In this document: in pieces, positions 16,628 through 25,794 of the stretch
Layout: every line of letters begins with the position of its first letter
Position numbering within the stretch: the first letter of the stretch is position 1
Source of the DNA: Flavobacteriales bacterium
GTDB taxonomy: Bacteria > Bacteroidota > Bacteroidia > Flavobacteriales > UA16
Direction: 5' to 3'
Length of the DNA: 50,056 nt
NCBI GenBank assembly: GCA_028141885.1
Contig: JAOIQU010000008.1
Coordinates: 1 to 50,056 of the forward strand
Made by a program: the position numbers and the translations under genes
The notes under the pieces: generated by a model
What the model saw: only the letters and a program-made list of their open reading frames with translations
What the model was told of the DNA's origin: nothing
The model's database searches: none

Positions 16628-17395
16628 TTAAGCGCGGGACAGGAATTGGGGGAGCTTGCGAAGGGGCTTGGCCAGCATGGTGAACACGGAGGGGTGGTAG
16701 CCGTTCATGCGCCAAGCTATCCAGTCCTCTCGATGGGCGCGGATGCGGTGGTTGAAGGACGCGTTGCTGACCCCGCCGGCCCGCATTAAAACGAGCGTCT
16801 CGGGCAGGTATGTCAACGTCATGCCGTGTCGGTGGATGAACCGAAGCATGAGCTCGTAGTCGGCGGCCGAGCGCAGGGAGAGGTTGAACATGCCGCATCG
16901 CATGTAGCAAGTGCGGCGCACGAACAGCGACGGGTGTGGGGGCATCCAGCCGCGTCGGAAGGCGCCGGGCGAATAGGCGCCGGAGCGCCAGCGCCGCGTG
17001 ACGCGAGACAGGTTGTCGGCTGCGACGTAATTCAAGTCGCCGTAGACAGCATCGGTGCCGTAGGCCGTGAAGGCATGTGCGACCTGGGCGAGGACGTCGG
17101 TCGAGGCGTACACGTCGTCGGCGTTGAGGATGGCCACGACGTCGCCGGTGGCTGCACGGATGCCTTTGTTCATGGCGTCGTACAGGCCGCGGTCTGGCTC
17201 GGAGATGAGGGTGGCGATGCGGTCGCGAAAAGGAGCAAGGATGTCGAGCGTGCCGTCGGTGGATCCGCCGTCGACGACGATGTACTCCAGGTCGAAGGAC
17301 GCTTCAGGCGAGGGGGTTTGGGAGAGCACAGATTGCACCGCATCGGTCAGCGTGGCGGCGGCGTTGAAACAAACCGTGATGACAGAAATGCGCAT
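16628..17395 (-). CDS. Family-2 glycosyltransferase (WcaE-like)
   Basis: A 255-aa GT-A fold glycosyltransferase. It begins SVITVCFNAAATL, has the nucleotide-sugar motif VVDGGSTDGT (residues 40-49) and the metal-binding NADD (91-94), followed by the FVRRTCY and RSAADYELMLR acceptor-side motifs typical of colanic-acid-type WcaE enzymes. It adds a sugar to a lipid-linked or protein glycan in the cytoplasm. There is no membrane segment. It begins 12 bp after the SurA-like gene upstream and so is probably co-transcribed with a folding-factor gene, an unexpected pairing. Confidence 0.92.
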   Translation of the reverse strand: MRISVITVCFNAAATLTDAVQSVLSQTPSPEASFDLEYIVVDGGSTDGTLDILAPFRDRIATLISEPDRGLYDAMNKGIRAATGDVVAILNADDVYASTDVLAQVAHAFTAYGTDAVYGDLNYVAADNLSRVTRRWRSGAYSPGAFRRGWMPPHPSLFVRRTCYMRCGMFNLSLRSAADYELMLRFIHRHGMTLTYLPETLVLMRAGGVSNASFNHRIRAHREDWIAWRMNGYHPSVFTMLAKPLRKLPQFLSRA

Positions 17396-17407
17396 CCGGT
17401 CGAAGGG

Positions 17408-18835
17408 TCAGCGTTGGGCGTTGATGCTTTGGGTCAGCCAAGGCATGTCCATCGCGCAGGCTTTGTAGGGCGCGTCGATGCGCACAAACGATTCGCCGAT
17501 GCGCTTTTCGATCCACTTGCTGAGGGCCTCTTCACGGAGCTCGGACTCGACTTGTTGCTGGAACAGGGCGTAGTCGTCCTTGGGGTTGGCGCGGTGCGCG
17601 GGGAAACGCTCGTTGAGCTTGAGCAGTGCCCAGTAGGCCTGGTTGTCCTCGTCCAGGAGTTGGACCGGGGCCGAGACTTCGCCAGGAGCGAGGTCTTGCA
17701 AGAGGAAGAACACGTTGGGGTCGAGCTCATCGACGCCAAACCGCACGCCGCCGTCGCGAGGGTTGACCACCTGTCCTTTCTGGTTCTTGGTTTCCTCACG
17801 CGTACTGTATTTGAGCACGGCCTGGTCAAACGACAACGCCCCCAAGGCCAACTTCATGGACGCCGAGTCGATTTCAGCTTGCATGTCGTCGAGGGCGCTG
17901 GGGTCGAAGGTGGGCTTCATCAACACGTGGCAAGCGCTGAATTGCTCGCCACGACGGTCGGTGACACGCAAGAAGTGGTAGCCGAAGTCCGATTCGAACA
18001 CCGGAGAATAGCCTCCGACTTCCGTCTCGTATACGGCGCCTTCGAATTCAGGGACGAATTGGCCGCGGCCGATGTTCTTGTAGCACCCGCCTTTGTACTT
18101 CGAACCGGGGTCTTCGCTGTAGCGCGTGGCGGCGAGCGTCATGCTCATTTTGCCGGTCACGACCAGGGTGCGCACCGAGTCAAGCGTGTTGCGGGTGCGC
18201 ATCTTCTGCGCTTCCCCCACCTCGGGTTGCATGACCAGTTCGCTGTAGCTGAGTTCCTCGGGGATGAGCGGCAGGCTGTCGACCGGGATGGCGTCGAAGT
18301 AGGCCTGCACTTGGGCTGGCGTTGAGCGGACGGACTGGTCGATTTGGGCTTGCATTTTTTGGGACAAAAGCTGCTCGCGAACCGGATCGTTGAACTCAGC
18401 CTTCCACTCGGCCACGGACTTTCCGTATTCCGCTTCGAAAGCTACGATCGAGCCAAACATCTGCATATAGTACGCCAAGCGGCGGTCGATTTCGCCCATC
18501 ACTTCCGCCTCCGTCACATCGAGGCTGTCGAGCCGTGCGTTGTGAAGCAACAGCTTCTCAAACAGCACCGATTCAAGCAGGCCACATTCGTTGGCTTCGG
18601 TCACGGCGCGGCCTTCCAACTTGGCTTGGTTCACGCGGTCGCGGATGTCGCTGGCCAGGATGATTTCATCGCCGATCACAGCAACGATGCCGTCTACCCT
18701 CTGGTACGTGGGCTCGGCGCTGGTCGATGCTGTGGAATCGGTCTGCGCACGGACCGTGGTCAAGCCGCTCAACAAGAGGGCGAATGCGCCCAAGGTCAAG
18801 CGCGCAAAGCGTGGAGGAATGGAAGGCCAAACCAT
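17408..18835 (-). CDS. SurA-like periplasmic peptidyl-prolyl isomerase
   Basis: The 475-aa precursor has a signal peptide ending near TTVRAQ, a SurA-type N-terminal chaperone domain starting at RVDGIVAVIGDEIILASDI, and two parvulin-like regions; the second carries ACHVLMKP and the first ends in FGYHFLRVTDRRGE. By family it keeps outer-membrane and secreted proteins unfolded and isomerises prolines. The ATG at 18835 is chosen because the longer frame has no signal peptide and a TACCTTCG promoter box lies 4 nt upstream. It is the last of three SurA-like genes in a row after guaB. Confidence 0.9.
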   Translation of the reverse strand: MVWPSIPPRFARLTLGAFALLLSGLTTVRAQTDSTASTSAEPTYQRVDGIVAVIGDEIILASDIRDRVNQAKLEGRAVTEANECGLLESVLFEKLLLHNARLDSLDVTEAEVMGEIDRRLAYYMQMFGSIVAFEAEYGKSVAEWKAEFNDPVREQLLSQKMQAQIDQSVRSTPAQVQAYFDAIPVDSLPLIPEELSYSELVMQPEVGEAQKMRTRNTLDSVRTLVVTGKMSMTLAATRYSEDPGSKYKGGCYKNIGRGQFVPEFEGAVYETEVGGYSPVFESDFGYHFLRVTDRRGEQFSACHVLMKPTFDPSALDDMQAEIDSASMKLALGALSFDQAVLKYSTREETKNQKGQVVNPRDGGVRFGVDELDPNVFFLLQDLAPGEVSAPVQLLDEDNQAYWALLKLNERFPAHRANPKDDYALFQQQVESELREEALSKWIEKRIGESFVRIDAPYKACAMDMPWLTQSINAQR

Positions 18836-18839
18836 GCGC

Positions 18840-18847
18840 CGAAGGTA
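18840..18847 (-). promoter_or_regulatory. Possible -7 box for the SurA-like gene
   Basis: The minus strand reads TACCTTCG, one base from TAnnTTTG, 4 nt before the ATG at 18835 and in the 55-bp gap after the preceding lipoprotein gene. Confidence 0.35.
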
Positions 18848-18890
18848 GGGGGCAAGCCGCAATGCACGAAGGCGGGCAGGTCGCAAGAAC

Positions 18891-19811
18891 TCACAAATTT
18901 TCACGGCGCAGCGAACCGTTCGCCCAAGCTTGCTGGTACAGGGTGTCGCGCAGGGCTTCGCGCAGCTTCTGGCGCCGCGATTGCAGGACGAGTTCGACGA
19001 TTTGGTCACGCACGACTTCCAAAGGCGCAGTCTTGCCCTTCAACCCGTGCTCGAGGAAGCGCACGAAATGCACGCGGCCATTGGCAGTGAAGGAAAGGGG
19101 GGCGGTGCGTTGTATTTGGTCTTCCACGCGGTAGAGGGAAAGGGGTACTTCGTCCACGAGTTCTCCCATGGACCACCACGTTTCATGGTCGAGGTGGTGG
19201 ACGGCGCCTTGCTCGATGCACCAGCGCTCAAGGGCGGGAATGCTCAACGAGTCCGCCGACATCAGCCAGTCCTCCACTTGAGATTGCGCCTTGCGCCAGG
19301 CACGGTCGTCTTTTTTCGCCCACTTGCCGCCAGCGGCTTCCACGGAAGCCTTGGGGTCGGGCATGTGAAGGAACAGCGCCCGAACGGCGTGGTCGTGCAG
19401 GGTGAACAGCTCGGGGTGTTGCACGTGGTACGCTTCGGTTTCTGCGTCGGACACGTCGACGTCCAATCGGCTCTCGACGTAGCGCGTTTCGTAGGTGTTG
19501 ACGAGCAGGCTGCGTCGGTACGCTTCCAAGGCTTGCTCGAGGCTCGGAAGCTCGTCCTTGAGGTGCATCCTCGCCGCATCGAGCATCACCTGCTCACGCA
19601 TCCAAGACTGCAGCACGCGTTCGGCGTAGGCGGCGCTGTCTTCCAAACTCAGGTCGTCCGGCACGACTGCCGACAAGCTGTCCCAGGTCATGACCTCGCC
19701 AAACGCTTTGGCGGCTTCGTCTTCCCCAAAGGCGACCTCACGAGGCACCCATTCGCCGCAACCCCAGAGGATCACGGCCGCAACACAACCCACCCCGAAG
19801 GGTCGCCTCAT
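18891..19811 (-). CDS. SurA-related lipoprotein without a clear PPIase core
   Basis: A 306-aa protein with a lipoprotein signal (MRRPFGVGCVAAVILWGCGEW; predicted lipidated Cys17). The mature part is mainly helical and charged, like the chaperone domain of SurA/PpiD proteins, with a C-terminal segment (QIVELVLQSRRQKLREALRD) resembling the end of those chaperones. No parvulin signature such as a second conserved His with FGYH is seen. The ATG at 19811 overlaps the upstream stop as ATGA, so the two proteins are probably made together. Flavobacterial genomes commonly hold a divergent gene at this place between two PPIases. Confidence 0.75.
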   Translation of the reverse strand: MRRPFGVGCVAAVILWGCGEWVPREVAFGEDEAAKAFGEVMTWDSLSAVVPDDLSLEDSAAYAERVLQSWMREQVMLDAARMHLKDELPSLEQALEAYRRSLLVNTYETRYVESRLDVDVSDAETEAYHVQHPELFTLHDHAVRALFLHMPDPKASVEAAGGKWAKKDDRAWRKAQSQVEDWLMSADSLSIPALERWCIEQGAVHHLDHETWWSMGELVDEVPLSLYRVEDQIQRTAPLSFTANGRVHFVRFLEHGLKGKTAPLEVVRDQIVELVLQSRRQKLREALRDTLYQQAWANGSLRRENL

Positions 19812-21853
19812 TGGCCTGCGAGGCTGTGCAACGCTTCGCGGTTGATGCGGTGAGGATACTTGCCGCGCAGCTCCTGAATCCACATGTCTTCGAGGTGATC
19901 CTGGTAGGCTGCAATGGCGGCACCGCGGCTCTCGCTCAACGATTTGGGCGTGGGCTCAATCTCCTCCTTCAAGTGGACGAGAATGACCTGTGTTCCACCC
20001 TCGGTGGTCTTTAACACGCGCAAGCCGTAGCTGTCGGGTTCCAAGTTGCCCTCGCGGAGCGCGACAAACGCACGGTCCACAAACGCATTTTCCCCTTCGG
20101 CAAACTTGCCAAACTCGTTGCGCAACGCCAAGGGACGTTCTGCAATGAGCTCGCGGCGCAACCCTTCGACGTCCTTCTTGCGACGGATGGTGCGCTTGAC
20201 ACAGCGAGAGATGTAGTCGTCCTCGCACGTGTGGATGCCGACGTCCAAACGCTTGGGCCAAGTGAACAACTCAGGGTTGGCTGCGTGGAATGCCACCAAT
20301 CCGGCAGAGTCTTGCACGGCGCGGCTCCAGACTTTTTGGTCGGTCAACTCAAACAAGAGGATGCCGTCGTGATACTCCTCCATGAGCAGGCGGAAGTCGT
20401 TGTGCTTGGCCTCAAGGCGCGTCTCTTCATAAGCGAGCACCACTTCTTCGACGTAGGCGTCCACTTCCTCTTCGATCAGTTTGTTCTTGGGGCGGGTGAG
20501 GTCTTCGACATCACGCGCGTTCACCCAGGCCACAAAGTCACTGACGAGGTAGGGCTTGCCGTCCACGCTGAACAAGGTCAAATCCATTTCCCGCATGCAC
20601 ACCCCTGTGAGTGGCGTGCCATCGGAGAAGAGGTTGTTGACGCGAGCGGCAGCGTCTTGCAAGGCGTCCAAACGCTTCATGTCAATCGTCACGCCGTATT
20701 CCTTCTTCAGCTGGCTCAAGAAAGACGTTTTGGTAATCTCGGCGCGGCTGTCGCGACGCACCTTCTTCGACAGCTCGCGGCGGCTTTCGTCCAGCGTCGG
20801 CAACGTCTTTTTGTTCAGCAGCTTGATGAGGTGGAAGCCGTAGTCGGTCCGAATTGGACCGGCAATGTCACCCACCTCCGTCATGGCAAAGGCCGCGTCT
20901 TCGAAGTCTTCGACCATTTTGCCCGTCCCAAACCAAGGCAACACGCCGCCTTTGTTGGCGGTCGAGGGGTCCTCGCTGTACTTCATGGCGAGGGATTCGA
21001 AAGAGCCCCCGCTCATCAAAAGGCGCTTCACTTCCATGATGCGACCCTCGGCGTTCGTGACCTGATCTTGCGCTGCCGTCCGCGGCATGCGCACCATGAT
21101 GTGTGCCACTTGAACCTCTCCACGGGCTTTACGCTTGCCAGTGACCTTCAAGATGTGATAGCCAAAACGCGTGCGCACCACTTCGCTGATCTCGCCCTCA
21201 GCCGTTTCAAATGCAGCACATTCGAAGGGGTAGACCATTTGGAAAGCCGTGAACCAGCCCAAATCGCCTCCGTTGCTCTTCACCGAAGGATCTTCGCTTC
21301 CGCCCTTGCTTCGGGCCACTTCGCCAAAGTCCGCCCCGTTGATGACGCGGTCGCGAAGGGTTTGGATGCGGTTCCAAGCGACCAAGGTGTCTGCAGGAGA
21401 GGCGTCGGGCCCCACGCTCACCAAAATGTGGCTGGCGCGCACTTCCATGCCCTTCCGCTCAAAGGCTTCTTCCACCAGCTCGTCCAACAAGTCGCTGTCC
21501 ACCATGTAGGGACGGGCGAGCTGGTCGCGGTAGCCGGCGAGTTCCTTTTTGAACGCACTTACGGTGTCCATGCCCATCGCCTCGGCTTCGAGGACTTTGA
21601 GCTTGAAGTTCACAAACAACTCCATGTAGGCGTCCAGCGCTTCCGTCGTGGTGACGCTGTCCTTGTTGTTTTTGCGGAACACGTGCTCGAAATCCGCCAA
21701 GGTCACGTTCTCGTCGCCCACTTTTAGGACCACAGGGTCATACGAGGCTGATAGGATGTTCTGGGCACAAGACAATTGCGCTGAAGTCAAGAAGAAGGCG
21801 GTCAAGCCAAGGGCGAGTGCTGCCTTTGCAGCCATCGAAGTGAATCGTTTCAT
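19808..21853 (-). CDS. Two-domain parvulin-type peptidyl-prolyl isomerase (SurA/PpiD-like)
   Basis: The 681-aa precursor has a signal peptide (residues 1-30, ending LSCAQ), an N-terminal chaperone segment, and two clear parvulin domains at about 139-240 (ASHILVSVG ... FGYHILKV) and 249-350 (VAHIMVRM ... YGFHLIKL). The remaining 330 residues are helical and of unknown fold, with weak resemblance to further PPIase-type segments. It should assist folding of exported proteins. Its start is 11 bp after guaB, suggesting co-transcription with guaB, and its end overlaps the lipoprotein gene. Confidence 0.93.
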   Translation of the reverse strand: MKRFTSMAAKAALALGLTAFFLTSAQLSCAQNILSASYDPVVLKVGDENVTLADFEHVFRKNNKDSVTTTEALDAYMELFVNFKLKVLEAEAMGMDTVSAFKKELAGYRDQLARPYMVDSDLLDELVEEAFERKGMEVRASHILVSVGPDASPADTLVAWNRIQTLRDRVINGADFGEVARSKGGSEDPSVKSNGGDLGWFTAFQMVYPFECAAFETAEGEISEVVRTRFGYHILKVTGKRKARGEVQVAHIMVRMPRTAAQDQVTNAEGRIMEVKRLLMSGGSFESLAMKYSEDPSTANKGGVLPWFGTGKMVEDFEDAAFAMTEVGDIAGPIRTDYGFHLIKLLNKKTLPTLDESRRELSKKVRRDSRAEITKTSFLSQLKKEYGVTIDMKRLDALQDAAARVNNLFSDGTPLTGVCMREMDLTLFSVDGKPYLVSDFVAWVNARDVEDLTRPKNKLIEEEVDAYVEEVVLAYEETRLEAKHNDFRLLMEEYHDGILLFELTDQKVWSRAVQDSAGLVAFHAANPELFTWPKRLDVGIHTCEDDYISRCVKRTIRRKKDVEGLRRELIAERPLALRNEFGKFAEGENAFVDRAFVALREGNLEPDSYGLRVLKTTEGGTQVILVHLKEEIEPTPKSLSESRGAAIAAYQDHLEDMWIQELRGKYPHRINREALHSLAGQ

Positions 21854-21864
21854 GGGGACGAAAG

Positions 21865-23373
<1,509 letters not shown>

Positions 23374-23380
23374 TCACGAG

Positions 23381-23418
23381 GGTCTTTCTGAAGGACGTTG
23401 GAGTCGTCTGGAAAGACC
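23381..23418 (-). promoter_or_regulatory. Hairpin in the guaB leader
   Basis: Perfect 8-base arms GGTCTTTC (23381-23388) and GAAAGACC (23411-23418) enclose a second 4-bp stem GACG/CGTC (23394-23397 with 23405-23408) and a 7-nt loop. It lies 41-78 nt before the guaB ATG, inside the predicted leader. It has no U-tract and does not match a purine riboswitch that I recognise. Confidence 0.35.
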
Positions 23419-23440
23419 TGGTTTCGGTCGGCGATTCGCG

Positions 23441-23448
23441 CAAATTTA
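23441..23448 (-). promoter_or_regulatory. Bacteroidota -7 box for guaB
   Basis: The minus strand reads TAAATTTG, a perfect TAnnTTTG, 100 nt before the guaB ATG in the 169-bp gap after the T9SS cargo gene. Transcription from here would give a leader of about 95 nt holding the hairpin at 23381-23418. Confidence 0.45.
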
Positions 23449-23509
23449 AGGCAGAAATGCCGCTGAATCTACCCGTTCGCATGGAGATTGAAGGACGCCA
23501 TTTCGGAGG

Positions 23510-25669
23510 TCACTCTCCAGGCAGCACCGTGAGTGCGACCCGTTGTTGGTGCCAGCCGCCAGCGCCGTCCAAGTAGCGGACGTGGACCGCATACACCCCT
23601 GCAGGCACAAGCTTTCCGTTGATGCGTCCGTCCCAGGTCTCGTCCACAGACGTGCTGGAGAAGATGTTTTCTCCCCAACGCGAGTACACGTTCAACTCGA
23701 AATTGGAATTGTCCCCTTGCGGCGCGCCCAAAAATCCCACCTGCGCATCGCCCGACGCCCAGGGGAACCAATCGTTGAGTTCGTCGCCATTGGGGCTGAA
23801 TGCCGCGGGGATCCAGACCAGAGGTTCTTCCGTCAGGCACACCCAGTTCGAGGCGGCGCCTTCCAGCCCGGGGCCGGTGTTGTTTTCAATGGCCAGGATA
23901 CGGTAGCAAAAGAGCCCGGGCGTGTCGAGGAGGTCCGAGACGTCGTCCGTGTGGTTTTTTTGGACCACATTGGTGCTGGTCAACGGCGTGCCCAAATCCT
24001 CTGAGTTAAGCGTCGTTTTGCGGATCACCTCATAGCGATCGATGCCTCCTGCGAACCCTTCGTAAGCTGTCCAAACCAAGTTGTTTTCGAACACGGATTC
24101 CTCGGGGTTGGAGAACCCTTGCAACAGCATGGTGGTCGCCTCTTGCGATTGGGTGATGACTTCTCCGCATTCGTTGAACACCACGGCACGGTAAGTGTAG
24201 GTCTGCCGGTCGGTGCTCAAATTGATGTCCACGTCGCTGACTTCGTTGAACGCGCCGTTGGCTGAATGCGCTGTGGGCATGTTGACCCAAACGCTGTCGA
24301 TGGGGTCCCATCGCTGGAATTGATAGATGCTGGTTTCCTCGGCATTGGCGTCGGTGGTCAGCAAAAGTTCCACGCGTTCGTCGTCGAGCACGGACACCCG
24401 GCGCATGATGGGGTCTTCAGGTGCGTCGGGGTACTCGAAGGTCAAAGAGTCGACGCTCGAAATCGACTCGAAGCCATTGGCACCCGTGGCCAAAACCCGA
24501 AACGCCGCCACGTCCGTCGAGGTGGAGTCGCCCTCGATTACCATGGACGTCGTCGACCCATCTAGGGTTTCAAGGTTGCTCCAAGACCCGGCGTCGGCGT
24601 CCCATTGTTGCACCGTGTAGGCCGACACCCCTCCTTCAAGGCCCGTCGGTACGTTCCACAACAGATCCGCAAGGAACGAACACTCGCGCTGGCTGACGCT
24701 TGTGAGGATGGTGCTCACGCATTCACTCGGCGCGTCCCAAGAAGGAGATCCGTCTGGGTTGTAGCAACGCATGGCGGCCACTTCGTATCGCTCGATGTCT
24801 TCCCCCGCATCTGAGGTTGGAATGACGTGGTCGAACACCATGTTGTCGAAGATCGTCGCGACTTCCGCGCTTCCGTTGGGGGTGCACTTGAAAATCTTGT
24901 AACCCAAATTCTCTGGCTCCGGCTCAAACGTCCAAAAGACATGAGCTTGCCCGTTGTTGACGTCCACGTGGGTGATGGTCGGGGTGTTGCCGGCCGTGCT
25001 CCCAAACTCCAGCCCAGGCTCGTTGCTGACGTGGGCGTCCACCCCATTCGAGGCGACTTGACGAATGCGGTAGACCAACGTCGGCGCGCAAGGCCCAGGC
25101 ACGTCGGTGAAGGTGCCGCCATCCGGGGAGTCTGGCACCGTGGCGAGCAGCGTCCAAGTCGCGGTCACGTCGTCCAACCGTTCGATTTCGAAGTCCCCGC
25201 CAGCCGCGGCGCCTGTCACGGCATACGGGCTGTTCCACTCGAGCAACACCGTTTCAGGCACAGGACCTTCGCTCAACGACAAATGGATGGAGCACATGGG
25301 ATCCGACTCTACGTCGGAAAAGGCCTGCTCTCCATTGTCAATCGTGTAGAGCTTGCCTTTGACGCAAAGGGCCATTTGGGTGGCGTCGTACAGAAAGGCC
25401 GGGGTGGCCCAGGAGTTCGCGCCTTGGATGACGTGGGGGTTGACGCTCAACAGGTTCATGTCAAGGTCGTGGACCGTGAAGCGGTTGTTTTCCCAAATCT
25501 CCGTACCAACCGGCAGGTATGGGTTCCAATTGAAGGTCGCCTGCCCGGCAGCATTGACCTGGCTGACGTGGGTCATGTCTGGCGGCACCGGCGTGAATTG
25601 CGCCCAGCCTGAGAGGCTTGCCGTGAAAACAAGCAGGCATGCAATGGATTGGAGGGTTTGGGCTTTCAT
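23510..25669 (-). CDS. T9SS type-B cargo protein (gliding-motility C-terminal domain) with fibronectin-III-like repeats
   Basis: A 719-aa secreted protein. It has a signal peptide (ending LSGWAQ), then several beta-sandwich domains with the fibronectin-III pattern of alternating Trp/Tyr strands (repeated phrases such as YRIRQVAS, YEVAAMRCYN, YTYRAVVFNECGE and YEVIRKT). The last 90 residues form the gliding-motility-associated type-B sorting domain: WIPAAFSPNGDELND, NVYSRWGENIFSS, WDGRINGKLVPAGVYAV. That domain directs export by the type IX system and attachment or release at the surface. The ligand or function of the repeats is unknown. It has its own promoter candidate and no co-directional partner closer than guaB. 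Confidence 0.92.
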   Translation of the reverse strand: MKAQTLQSIACLLVFTASLSGWAQFTPVPPDMTHVSQVNAAGQATFNWNPYLPVGTEIWENNRFTVHDLDMNLLSVNPHVIQGANSWATPAFLYDATQMALCVKGKLYTIDNGEQAFSDVESDPMCSIHLSLSEGPVPETVLLEWNSPYAVTGAAAGGDFEIERLDDVTATWTLLATVPDSPDGGTFTDVPGPCAPTLVYRIRQVASNGVDAHVSNEPGLEFGSTAGNTPTITHVDVNNGQAHVFWTFEPEPENLGYKIFKCTPNGSAEVATIFDNMVFDHVIPTSDAGEDIERYEVAAMRCYNPDGSPSWDAPSECVSTILTSVSQRECSFLADLLWNVPTGLEGGVSAYTVQQWDADAGSWSNLETLDGSTTSMVIEGDSTSTDVAAFRVLATGANGFESISSVDSLTFEYPDAPEDPIMRRVSVLDDERVELLLTTDANAEETSIYQFQRWDPIDSVWVNMPTAHSANGAFNEVSDVDINLSTDRQTYTYRAVVFNECGEVITQSQEATTMLLQGFSNPEESVFENNLVWTAYEGFAGGIDRYEVIRKTTLNSEDLGTPLTSTNVVQKNHTDDVSDLLDTPGLFCYRILAIENNTGPGLEGAASNWVCLTEEPLVWIPAAFSPNGDELNDWFPWASGDAQVGFLGAPQGDNSNFELNVYSRWGENIFSSTSVDETWDGRINGKLVPAGVYAVHVRYLDGAGGWHQQRVALTVLPGE

Positions 25670-25712
25670 GTCAGATAAGGCTCGCTGGAATGACCTAACG
25701 CAGCATTGTCTT

Positions 25713-25720
25713 CAAAATTA
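25713..25720 (-). promoter_or_regulatory. Bacteroidota -7 box for the T9SS cargo gene
   Basis: The minus strand reads TAATTTTG, a perfect TAnnTTTG, 43 nt before the ATG. TTG occurs upstream but at a spacing of only 14 bp, so the -33 element is doubtful. Confidence 0.4.
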
Positions 25721-25794
25721 CGGACGCGCTTCGACAAGGTCAGGTTGCCCAGTGCGGTTTGCTGACAGGGTGGTGTGAGTGGCTTCGAACGGCC

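Noticed and set aside
16826..18325. 499-codon plus-strand frame across the glycosyltransferase and SurA-like genes
   Set aside because: It spans two recognised minus-strand genes and reads as low-complexity Val/Gly/Glu/His-rich sequence without motifs.
20231..21727. 498-codon plus-strand frame opposite the two-domain PPIase
   Set aside because: A shadow of the clear PPIase gene. The same reasoning applies to long plus-strand frames at 15545-16573 and 5208-6239.
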